From CAZVKN01 sp964627035 (GTDB taxonomy: Bacteria; Electryoneota; AABM5-125-24; Hatepunaeales; Hatepunaeaceae), in assembly GCA_964627035.1 (NCBI GenBank), contig CAZVKN010000011.1, positions 23,837-87,836 on the forward strand: a DNA stretch of 64,000 nucleotides, given 5' to 3'. The translations under genes and the position numbers were made by a program. The notes under the pieces were generated by a model. It ran no database searches. It was not told the DNA's origin and saw nothing but the letters and a program-made list of their open reading frames with translations. This document shows positions 25,987-33,312 of this stretch, in pieces; within the stretch, counting starts at the first letter, position 1, and every line of letters begins with the position of its first letter.

Positions 25987-27813
25987 TTGAAGAAGATAAG
26001 AGAAAATCTGCGTAATGTGGCTATTATTGCGCATGTGGATCATGGGAAAACTACACTCGTTGATGCGATGCTGCACCAGTCAGGGCTGTTCTCCGATCAC
26101 GAGCGAGTCGCTGAGCGAGCTATGGATACGATGGATCTCGAGCGCGAGAAAGGTATCACCATCATGGCGAAGAATACCGCTATCCCGTATAAGGACACCA
26201 CGATAAATATTGTTGACACACCGGGACATGCTGATTTTGGTGGTGAAGTGCAACGCATACTGAAAATGGTTGACGGCTGTCTGCTGCTGGTTGACGCTTC
26301 CGAAGGTCCGCTGCCACAAACGAGATACGTGCTGTCGAATGCCCTGACCAACGGGCTGGCGATCATTGTGGTCATCAACAAGATCGACCGCCCTGACGCT
26401 CGCATTGATGAGGTGCGCGACGAAGTGTTGGAGCTATTCCTCGACCTCGACGCTACTGAGGAGCAGTGTAACTTCCCTGTGGTCTATACGGTTGCCAAGA
26501 CGGGAACTGCTACGATGGAAATGGCTGTGGAAGGCAAAGATTTACGACCGCTGTTTGAACTGCTGGTTGAGCATGTTCCATCACCCGTTTACGAAGAAAA
26601 CCATCCGCTTCAGCTTCAGATCACATCGCTTGATTACAGCGACTATCTCGGTCGAATCGGCATCGGTAGAGTGACCAATGGACATATCAATTCAGGCGAC
26701 ACTGTGATGATGACTGATGGCACTGAGGAGGATGGTGGGATCAAAGCAAAGATCACCAAGCTTTTTGGATTCACAGGGCTCAAGCGAGTGCCGATTGAAA
26801 CAGCTCAACCGGGTGATATTGTTGCTATAGCAGGTATTAAAGGCATTAAACTTGGCGACACACTCACAGATGTAGAGACTCCAAAACCGCTTCCACCACT
26901 AAATATAGATGAACCGTCACTCGAAATGGTTTTCACGATAAATACGTCACCTTTCGCTGGTCGTGAGGGGACTTTTCTGACCAGCAGACAGTTGCATGAT
27001 CGGTTGTATAAGGAGATACAGGGTAATCCTTCACTACAGATGGAGGAGACCGAAAGCTCAAACTCATTTCGTATTATCGGCAGAGGTGAGCTGCAGATGG
27101 CTATCCTCATCGAGACCATGCGTCGCGAGGGATTCGAGATGGCTATCGGCAAGCCTACAGTCCGCACCAGAGTTGAGGATGGTCAGTTAATGGAACCGTT
27201 CGAGCATCTCGTGATTGACTGTCCGGAAAACTACCTCGGAACGGTGACTCAACTTCTCGGACCTCGAAAGGCTAAGATGTTAAGAATGATCAACCATTCA
27301 TCGGGATGGGTCAGGCTGGAGTATGAGATACCGATGCGAGGGCTTATCGGACTACGAGTTGCTCTAATCGTTGATTCAAGAGGAACAGCTATTGTGAACA
27401 GCGTGTTCCTCGGTTGGCGTCCTCACACAGGTGAATTCAGCCGGGAAGTGAACGGTGTTCTAATCGCTGACAGGACAGGAAGATCCACAGCATATTCGCT
27501 GGAGAACATTCAGGAAAGAGGTGTGTTGTTTGTTGCACCCGGTGAGGAGGTTTATTCAGGGAGAATCGTTGGCGAGAACTCCAGAAAACGCGATATGTGG
27601 GTCAATCCCACCAGAGAGAAGAAACTGACCAACATGCGCGCAGCAGCAGCGGATGACGTATATCAGATTCATCCACCAAGGATCATGTCACTCGAAATGG
27701 CACTGGAATTCATCGAGGACAATGAGCTGGTAGAGGTCACACCAAAGTCAATCAGGCTGAGGAAACGGCTTTTAACTGAGGGTGAGAATGTACGGGCGGC
27801 GCGGAGTACATAG
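25987..27813 (+). CDS. typA: TypA/BipA ribosome-associated GTPase
   Basis: A 608-residue translational GTPase with G1 AHVDHGKTT, switch I region ITIMAKN, G3 DTPGHADFGG, G4 NKIDRPDAR and the BipA-type C-terminus (GLIGLRVALIVDSRGTAIVNS; NMRAAAADD). It is involved in ribosome assembly or stress and cold adaptation in other bacteria. The start is a TTG at 25987 followed by KKIRENLRNVAIIAHVDHGK, which gives the normal N-terminal length. No good ribosome site is seen before it, so expression may be low or leader-dependent. Confidence 0.95.
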   Translation: MKKIRENLRNVAIIAHVDHGKTTLVDAMLHQSGLFSDHERVAERAMDTMDLEREKGITIMAKNTAIPYKDTTINIVDTPGHADFGGEVQRILKMVDGCLLLVDASEGPLPQTRYVLSNALTNGLAIIVVINKIDRPDARIDEVRDEVLELFLDLDATEEQCNFPVVYTVAKTGTATMEMAVEGKDLRPLFELLVEHVPSPVYEENHPLQLQITSLDYSDYLGRIGIGRVTNGHINSGDTVMMTDGTEEDGGIKAKITKLFGFTGLKRVPIETAQPGDIVAIAGIKGIKLGDTLTDVETPKPLPPLNIDEPSLEMVFTINTSPFAGREGTFLTSRQLHDRLYKEIQGNPSLQMEETESSNSFRIIGRGELQMAILIETMRREGFEMAIGKPTVRTRVEDGQLMEPFEHLVIDCPENYLGTVTQLLGPRKAKMLRMINHSSGWVRLEYEIPMRGLIGLRVALIVDSRGTAIVNSVFLGWRPHTGEFSREVNGVLIADRTGRSTAYSLENIQERGVLFVAPGEEVYSGRIVGENSRKRDMWVNPTREKKLTNMRAAAADDVYQIHPPRIMSLEMALEFIEDNELVEVTPKSIRLRKRLLTEGENVRAARST

Positions 27814-28195
27814 AGCGTCAAGATGTGAGAAGACAGATTGTGAATTACGTTTGGTCAAAGCTTTTGGCTGAACGGTATGTTTCAGAGTGTGCAAGGGATG
27901 TGGAATTGTTACAAGCTACAAACGACTGCGGGAATTCATACACTTAACTGGCAAGCGGATGATTTGTGGCGAATCTCACTTTGTTATCGTGATTCTTGTG
28001 TTATACTGTTGGTAACTTGCTGGTTTAGCACCAAATTAAAAATGACCGTAAGAGCCTTAACCAAGTGGGCTTTTATATCTTGTCGTGGTAGTATCAACCA
28101 CGATGCCGGGCTTTAGTATAAACCGATTGCAGAATAACTGTATTGTTACAAATTTGAGATCCGCTAATTAATATAGGTTCAATTAAGGATCGATC
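27814..28195. other. Intergenic region with a decayed family A repeat
   Basis: 28078-28120 holds a degenerate family A element (TGTCGTGGTAGTATCAACCACGA...CCGGGCTTTAGTATAAACC). The part around 27870-28030 shows faint similarity to RelE/HigB-type toxins (LWRISLCYRDSC) but is broken. I do not call a gene. Confidence 0.4.
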
Positions 28196-28488
28196 ATGCA
28201 GTTATTCATAACAACCTTCACAATCATTGCGCTGATGACACAATTCGTTTTTGCCCTGCCACCGGAATTCTATGAACATACCATTGATGGTGATATTGAT
28301 GTTCTCGGGGCGGCGAAATTGCCCTACGACATAACCGGAGGTGAAGTTGCGAAGCTGGTGAAGGGACGACAGTCAGCGGAGGCTATCAAGCTGTCTGGGA
28401 CGGTTCAGATTTGCCGTCAGGGTTGTACATTATTCGATTGCATTCAGGTGAGTCAACGGTCAACCGGAAAGTGCTGTTGATGAAATGA
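28196..28488 (+). pseudogene. Remnant of a T9SS-secreted protein (signal peptide joined to broken sorting domain)
   Basis: The first frame reads a signal peptide (LFITTFTIIALMTQFVFA), about 20 more residues, then jumps straight into a T9SS tail (YDITGGEVAKLVKGRQSA). A one-base loss near 28375 shifts the frame. The continuation YQAVWDGSDLPSGLYIIRLHSG...RKVLLMK ending at 28488 is in another frame. The middle of the protein and the PNPFNS motif are missing. A sister remnant lies at 32107-32396. Confidence 0.75.
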
Positions 28489-28591
28489 TTGGATGGCGGT
28501 TTAGGTCAATCGAGTGCGATGCTTTTCTGGGTGATAAGTAGAACTGTCCACGAAGCTACTCAATAAGCAGCCTCGTGAACAATTGATTCGT

Positions 28592-29539
28592 CTATCCGAT
28601 TGGAATTTGACTTCCATATTCAGCCAGCCACTCGTCAAATGTCAGCAGTTCCGGATTCAATTGACGCGATTCGTCGAGGTTCCGCGCTCCACAGAAATCG
28701 GTCTCGAAGTCGCGCTTGAACTGGAACATGTTACCGATGTCCTCCGCACCGGGGAAATCAAACGTGCGATAAACATTCGCTGGCACAGCGTGATACTGCA
28801 CTTCTTCGCCGGCAACCTTAGACAGTCCAGCAGCCATCTGGTCTCCAGTAAGATGCTCACCGGCAATACCGACTGTCTTACCCATGTACTTATTGCCGCT
28901 TTTGAATATGCCAAGTGCACACTTGCCGATATCAGCCGCTGCGATCCCGGGTAGTTTTTTATCATCCAACGGGAAAGCGATTCCAAGTTTGCCGTCAGGT
29001 CCTTTCATCGGACCCATGCCGAAGTGGATGAAGTTGTCCCAGTAAAAACTTGTCAGCAGGTTTGTCACAGACAGATTCAGATCAGCAAAGATGCTGTCGG
29101 CTTCACCTTTACAATCAAAGTGAGGAACTTTATAATGATCCATCAATGTAGGCATTCGGTCATCATCCAGTGGGATCCATTTACGCGTGTCCTCAAGGGT
29201 GGACCAGACTACATGTTGCACTCCAGCTTCTTTTGCTGCATGAGCCATGTTACCTGCATGTTCCAGTTCTTTTTCAGGTGAAAAATGCTCCCAAAAGAAG
29301 GTGACACAGAATGCACCGTACGCCCCTTCAAATGCTTTGATGAGACTGTCGCGATCTTCGACATTGGCAGTGACAACTTCAGCTCCCATCTCTGCGAGAT
29401 GCTTAGAGCCGTCAGAGTTGATATCTCTGGTGATTGCGCGTGCTGTGAATCCGTTGTCGGGATCACTCATGATCGCATGCACCAGTCCACCACCTTGAGC
29501 ACCAGTTGCACCGACTACTGTTATAATTTTATCTGACAA
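28592..29539 (-). CDS. NmrA-like NAD(P)-binding protein
   Basis: A 315-residue atypical short-chain dehydrogenase fold. The N-terminal dinucleotide motif is VVGATGAQGGGL. TARAITRD follows, then the NmrA/HSCARG-type core (VEDRDSLIKAFEGAYGAFCVT, PHFDCKGEADSIFADLNLSVTNLLTSFYWDNF). The SDR catalytic Tyr-x-x-x-Lys is not obvious, so this may sense NADPH/NADP rather than catalyse, or act as a quinone or NADPH-dependent reductase. It is transcribed alone from the strand opposite its neighbours. Confidence 0.85.
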   Translation of the reverse strand: MSDKIITVVGATGAQGGGLVHAIMSDPDNGFTARAITRDINSDGSKHLAEMGAEVVTANVEDRDSLIKAFEGAYGAFCVTFFWEHFSPEKELEHAGNMAHAAKEAGVQHVVWSTLEDTRKWIPLDDDRMPTLMDHYKVPHFDCKGEADSIFADLNLSVTNLLTSFYWDNFIHFGMGPMKGPDGKLGIAFPLDDKKLPGIAAADIGKCALGIFKSGNKYMGKTVGIAGEHLTGDQMAAGLSKVAGEEVQYHAVPANVYRTFDFPGAEDIGNMFQFKRDFETDFCGARNLDESRQLNPELLTFDEWLAEYGSQIPIG

Positions 29540-29680
29540 AATATTTTTCCGTATGTTAGTCTATTAATTGCAAATCCCACCACAATTATGATGGAGTCAA
29601 ACATTTAACTATATATACGGATAAAGACGGGGGAGTGTGAGGGGAACCTGATCTACAGAGTTGATAAGAGACTGATGTAA

Positions 29681-29709
29681 AAACGTCGGTAGATTCACTA
29701 CCGACGTTT
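29681..29709 (-). terminator. Rho-independent terminator of the minus-strand lipoprotein/OMP operon
   Basis: A perfect 12-bp stem AAACGTCGGTAG/CTACCGACGTTT with a 5-nt loop, flanked by T on the minus strand. It lies 33 bases past the stop of the lipoprotein gene. The stem is symmetrical enough to work from both sides. Confidence 0.85.
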
Positions 29710-29741
29710 CTAAAAACTAAGGGACTGTTACTTCCCTGCTA

Positions 29742-30830
29742 TTATTCCACGCCCACCTGAGCATCCGCTGAAATACCGAGGTTACTCACTTGTATTGTTA
29801 TTGATTGATTACTGGTAAAGAAACCGTTGAAAGTAAGATCATTGCCGTTAAAAAGAGAGGTAAACCTTGCCATCAGCGTATCCTGACCGACGCTATTATT
29901 GTTATTATCCATAAAGAAGTACTGATCAGTATTAAAATTGAACGTAGATCCCGACCTGATACTGAAATCCGCTACCCGGTCCGATTCCCTGTTCAAGTCT
30001 CCATTTGACAGATAAAAGTCAGAATTAATAGCAGCATTTCCGTTATTGGTAGCCGTTCCGATCAGAACCACATTTCTCAGTTCCTCAAGGGAATAATCCG
30101 CAACTTCATCTGACGTTACCGTCTGTGTGAAATGCACTGTGGCAGGAAGGCTCATGTTCAATTGTTGAATGTCAACATCTAAATCCGGATTTCCGGTTCC
30201 GTGAACATGCAAATAAAAATTACGACTACCTCCTCCCCATAACCCAAGACCAACATAAAACGCCCATTGTGCGTCACTGGCAGTTACAAGCAGTTGGTCG
30301 AAATCATCATCAGAATTAATTGTTTTCTGTTGTCCCGCATTCACAGTAAACATTGCAAGGTCTCGTAAATCTCCATCATCGTAATTGGGAGATGCTGAGA
30401 GGTAGTAAGTGATGGTCACATCATTCTGTCCGTTGTTTACCAGTGTTCCCTTACATAAATCAGATATTTGATAATCAGCCATTCCAATTGCAACATAGAA
30501 TAATGTCTGAGAAAAAGTTGAACCGAAAACCTGCCCCTGTCCGATCTGTACCGAAACAGAAGCATCTTCATCAGACTCACTTATTAATCCGTCACCTTTA
30601 TTTGATGGTGGCATTGGACTTCCGCTGCCTAATTGCGTGTTTTGAAACAGGGTTTGATTAACTGGATCTGCAGTGAATTCCTGTGTTGGAATTAGGTTTT
30701 CCTCTACGACAGCATCAACAACCAGCTTGAAGTTGTCAACCGGATTGGTAATTGAGCAGCCTGTGAACAGAACTGCGAGCAGCAAGGTCATTAACCCTGC
30801 GAATTTGATCGAAAATGTTTTTTTCGTCAT
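29742..30830 (-). CDS. Lipoprotein of unknown function, beta-rich
   Basis: A 362-residue protein starting MTKKTFSIKF with lipobox VLFTGC. The mature part is Asn/Asp/Gly-rich with many short beta strands and no Cys, as in surface-exposed FCB lipoproteins. It ends SADAQVGVE. No family is recognised. It follows the outer-membrane barrel gene by 22 bases and ends at a strong terminator, so the two form an operon and may work as a pair at the outer membrane. Confidence 0.7.
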   Translation of the reverse strand: MTKKTFSIKFAGLMTLLLAVLFTGCSITNPVDNFKLVVDAVVEENLIPTQEFTADPVNQTLFQNTQLGSGSPMPPSNKGDGLISESDEDASVSVQIGQGQVFGSTFSQTLFYVAIGMADYQISDLCKGTLVNNGQNDVTITYYLSASPNYDDGDLRDLAMFTVNAGQQKTINSDDDFDQLLVTASDAQWAFYVGLGLWGGGSRNFYLHVHGTGNPDLDVDIQQLNMSLPATVHFTQTVTSDEVADYSLEELRNVVLIGTATNNGNAAINSDFYLSNGDLNRESDRVADFSIRSGSTFNFNTDQYFFMDNNNNSVGQDTLMARFTSLFNGNDLTFNGFFTSNQSITIQVSNLGISADAQVGVE

Positions 30831-30852
30831 GATTGTTTCCTTGGGTTAATGA

Positions 30853-31500
30853 TTAAAAGCTGTAAGACAAGCCAATTGAAAAGACTGCCCATACTTTAGC
30901 ACCTTCCAGGTCTTTCTGGATGTTTTCTGCATTGCGCACTGATGGGGCGATCATACCGACACCCGTCATTTTGACATTGGGCGAATTTTGATACATCGCA
31001 CCCATGTCAATATTAAAGCCGAGACCTTTCCCAGCTTCAGCGGCATTTCCCCAGCCGAGACCAAAATAGGGTGCCATAGAACCCCAATCAATCAGCGTTG
31101 TAAGTGAACCTTGCTCATCGATAGTATAGGTTCGATCACCGATTGTTTTTTCGTTCGTGGGTTTGATGGTTGCTTCGATTTCGTTACCGTTGCCCATCAT
31201 GCCGAGGCTCAAGCGGAATACTCCGCCCCACGGGTGATAATCGGCAAGCACAGACCAATTACTCAGGTTAAAGTCACCTGCGTAACTGACCGAATCTTCT
31301 GCCATTTCACCGTCCATTCCGTAGGTGTATTGGGTCATTCCGGCGCGGACGTTAATTTTTTCGGTAATTGACTTGGTAATGTCAGCACCGATACCTAATG
31401 AACCGCCCTTTACAGTAACCCCAAGCCCAAGCTCTGCGTTAGCTGTATTAAAGGACAGCATTAAGATGCATAGAATAGCAAGTAGAGAGAGATTTCTCAT
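30853..31500 (-). CDS. Outer-membrane beta-barrel protein
   Basis: A 215-residue protein with a signal peptide (LLAILCILMLSFNTANA), then alternating beta strands (LGLGVTVKGGSLGIGADITKSI; NWSVLADYHPWGGVFRLSLGMMGNGN) and a C-terminal strand FSIGLSYSF ending in Phe, the BamA recognition signature. Size fits an 8-strand barrel. Substrate is unknown. It is first gene of the operon with the lipoprotein. Confidence 0.75.
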   Translation of the reverse strand: MRNLSLLAILCILMLSFNTANAELGLGVTVKGGSLGIGADITKSITEKINVRAGMTQYTYGMDGEMAEDSVSYAGDFNLSNWSVLADYHPWGGVFRLSLGMMGNGNEIEATIKPTNEKTIGDRTYTIDEQGSLTTLIDWGSMAPYFGLGWGNAAEAGKGLGFNIDMGAMYQNSPNVKMTGVGMIAPSVRNAENIQKDLEGAKVWAVFSIGLSYSF

Positions 31501-31646
31501 AGTTGTTCCATATTTGTTGGATTGTTCAAGTTTGTAATAAAGGAGGGTAGTTAGCTATTCTATTGTGAGTAATACGATAGAAATTGCGAGAAATTGTAGT
31601 TATAGGTAAATATATCTGTTTGTATCTGTTTGTCTAAAAAAGATCA

Positions 31647-31672
31647 AAAAAATCCCGGAAACGATTCCCGTT
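31647..31672 (-). terminator. Weak terminator-like hairpin behind the 5S fragment
   Basis: On the minus strand, a GGAA/TTCC hairpin is followed by seven T. Such a signal is expected after an rRNA operon, so it may have travelled with the 5S piece. Confidence 0.4.
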
Positions 31673-31673
31673 T

Positions 31674-31745
31674 TCACGAGGACAGGCTCTACTCTACCAC
31701 ACAGTTAACCATGTAGTACCATCGGCGCGAGGCTTAACTTACCGG
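31674..31745 (-). pseudogene. 5S rRNA fragment (3' part)
   Basis: The minus strand reads CCGGTAAGTTAAGCC, GCGCCGATGGTACTACATGG, then CTGTGTGGTAGAGTAGAGCC, the conserved 3' two-thirds of bacterial 5S rRNA with small changes. The 5' third is missing, and no 16S or 23S gene is near. Its left part overlaps the end of the BrnA-like gene, whose stop codon TAA lies in the 5S AAGTTAAGCC motif. It is clearly a displaced fragment, not a working gene. Confidence 0.75.
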
Positions 31746-31919
31746 TGACTTATAGTTGTGCATCACAGATCGCAAAGCTTCATTTACTGTTTTTGAATCG
31801 TGAAACACTTCCGCTACATCGGGTTCGAGCACGACAATGTTTGATCCTTCACGCATTAAGCGGTTGTAGTACTTTCCCGTAACCGCTTGGCTGTAATCGA
31901 GGTCATATTCATCACGCAT
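31734..31919 (-). pseudogene. BrnA-like antitoxin gene, 3' end replaced by 5S sequence
   Basis: The 61 residues MRDEYDLDYSQAVTGKYYNR...VVLEPDVAEVFHDSKTVNEALRSVM match small antitoxins that usually follow BrnT-type toxins. The family is generally about 75-80 residues. Here the frame ends HNYKSPVS within 5S rRNA sequence, so the last helix is lost. The gene lies 18 bases after the broken brnT. It may still be translated, but as half of a dead module. Confidence 0.6.
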
Positions 31920-31937
31920 TGTGTCAGCGTATTTTTC

Positions 31938-32108
31938 CTATTCTTGATTCATGATATTTGGTTTCTCTTTTTGTGGCTGGACGTGTGTAACAATCCGAAT
32001 TCTATCCCACCTATCGGTATGGCAAACCGCAATCAATCTCTCTCTACTTGAATAGCCGAATGTGATCCAACGATTTTCACTAATGAGTGGTCAGGGTATC
32101 ATTACAAA
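31938..32108 (-). pseudogene. BrnT-like toxin gene remnant (C-terminal half)
   Basis: Minus-strand translation gives SENRWITFGYSSRERLIAVCHTDRWDRIRIVTHV and ends QEKPNIMNQE-like before a stop at 31938. This is the second half of a BrnT ribonuclease toxin. A PDHS motif just upstream is one base out of frame, and the homology ends near 32108, where a T9SS tail from the other strand begins. The start and N-terminal catalytic residues are lost. Confidence 0.75.
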
Positions 32109-32396
32109 TTTGGTAGAAGAAACAGAGCTGGTCAATTCATTTGGGCTACAATCTGTTTATCCGAACCCGTTTAACTCAACCACAACAATCCGTTTTAGCT
32201 TGGCTCATATTTCAGACGTAGAAATATCTCTGTACGATGTATCCGGACGAGAATTTGCGAAGTTAGTGAAAGGACGAAAGTCAGCTGGGGTTCATCAAGC
32301 TATTGGAACGGTTCAGATCTGTCGTCAGGGTTGTACATTATTCGATTGCATTCAGGTGTGTCAACTATCAGCCGTAAAGCGCTGCTGATGAAATAG
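32107..32396 (+). pseudogene. Detached T9SS sorting domain with frameshift
   Basis: It reads VEETELVNSFGLQSVYPNPFNSTTTIRFSL...SLYDVSGREFAKLVKGRKSAGVHQAI. One T is missing near 32304, where an IWNGSD would be expected; the correct tail DLSSGLYIIRLHSGVSTISRKALLMK continues in another frame to 32396. No secreted protein body precedes it. It is closely similar to the remnant at 28196-28488. Confidence 0.8.
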
Positions 32397-32471
32397 ATGG
32401 ATTCTCAATATAGATCAACATGATTATTATTCAGACGAAGATAGGGGAGTGTGAGAGGGGGGGAGCTCACT

Positions 32472-32993
32472 CTAAAGCTGTATATTGACTGGATCAGCTA
32501 TTATTTTGCCGTCTAACCAAAGTTGGTTAGGGTTACGAATTTTTGTAATCTTTACATCATCAGCATTATCAGCACTTGCATTAGCAACTAAGCAAATATA
32601 ATAACTCACACCTTTTTCTCTCGCAAATTGCCATTGGCGACCTGACAATTGAAAAGTTTCAACTCTATCGTATTTCTTGGTTTTGACTTCAACGTATGTA
32701 GACTTATCATTATTACGTAACTCTATGTCATAGGTTTTTTTTGCATCAGATATTCATTATACCAAATGACTTCAGATGATGAGTTACTCTTCAAATTACC
32801 TACAACCAATTCCTCACCCCATTTACCGACTTCTTCAATATCCTTCATAGTGCTGTTATCTTTACCATCAATTTTTGGTTTTTCAGGATTCCCATCATTA
32901 GCATCATCAGAAGGGAATGTTGGTCTGGTAGAGATAGTTGTTCCAGTCAGCTCCTCGATTGGGAATGTGGTCGTAGAGATACAGCAACCCTAA
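32472..32993 (-). pseudogene. DUF3883 / NO VEIN C-terminal nuclease-like fragment
   Basis: The minus strand encodes a Thr/Pro-rich linker, then MKDIEEVGKWGEELVVGNLK and VIWYNE. After a one-base frame break near 32750 it continues YDIELRNNDKSTYVEVKTKK...FQLSGRQWQFAREKGVSYYICLVANA. The Glu-x-Lys (VEVKT) is the PD-(D/E)xK-like signature of the NO VEIN C-terminal domain, often found in large restriction or defence proteins. The N-terminal part is absent upstream of 32993. Confidence 0.75.
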
Positions 32994-33022
32994 ACAAGAT
33001 GGTGGCTCGCCTCGACAGATAG

Positions 33023-33286
33023 GACGTCATTTTTTATCTGACAGATAAATGGGAGTCCTATGCATCTGTATTTTCCAAGGATAAGCTGATTATGAGTAAG
33101 AAAAACACTCACGGTATTGAACGGAACAACTGTCGTAATCGTCATTGGTTTGCCAGATTCAAGCGTAAGTCAATTGTCGTGTCAAAATGCGGTAAAATGG
33201 TTGACTTAACAATGGCTTTATCTGCTCGATTCAGGGTAAATGGCGATGTAAAAGAGATATTACAATGTATCATTAAATCATTATAA
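33023..33286 (+). mobile_element. IS1-family transposase fragment (C-terminal part)
   Basis: Following a stop at 33020, the frame reads VIFYLTDKWESYASVFSKDKL, then THGIERNNCRNRHWFARFKRKSIVVSK...MVDLTMALSARFRVNG. This is the end of an IS1 DDE transposase, including the second catalytic Asp region (TDKW) and the IERNN block. The N-terminal helix-turn-helix and first Asp are missing. No terminal inverted repeats were recognised. Confidence 0.75.
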
Positions 33287-33312
33287 TATGTAAATCTTGT
33301 CAAAATATAGCG

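Noticed and set aside
27870..28060. Possible HigB/RelE toxin relic (LWRISLCYRDSC)
   Set aside because: Only a short patch resembles the family, the frame is broken, and no antitoxin follows. Too weak to call.
28120..33300. Active genomic island or prophage with attachment sites
   Set aside because: No integrase, no direct repeats bounding the region and no tRNA at its edge. The pieces look like unrelated decayed fragments.
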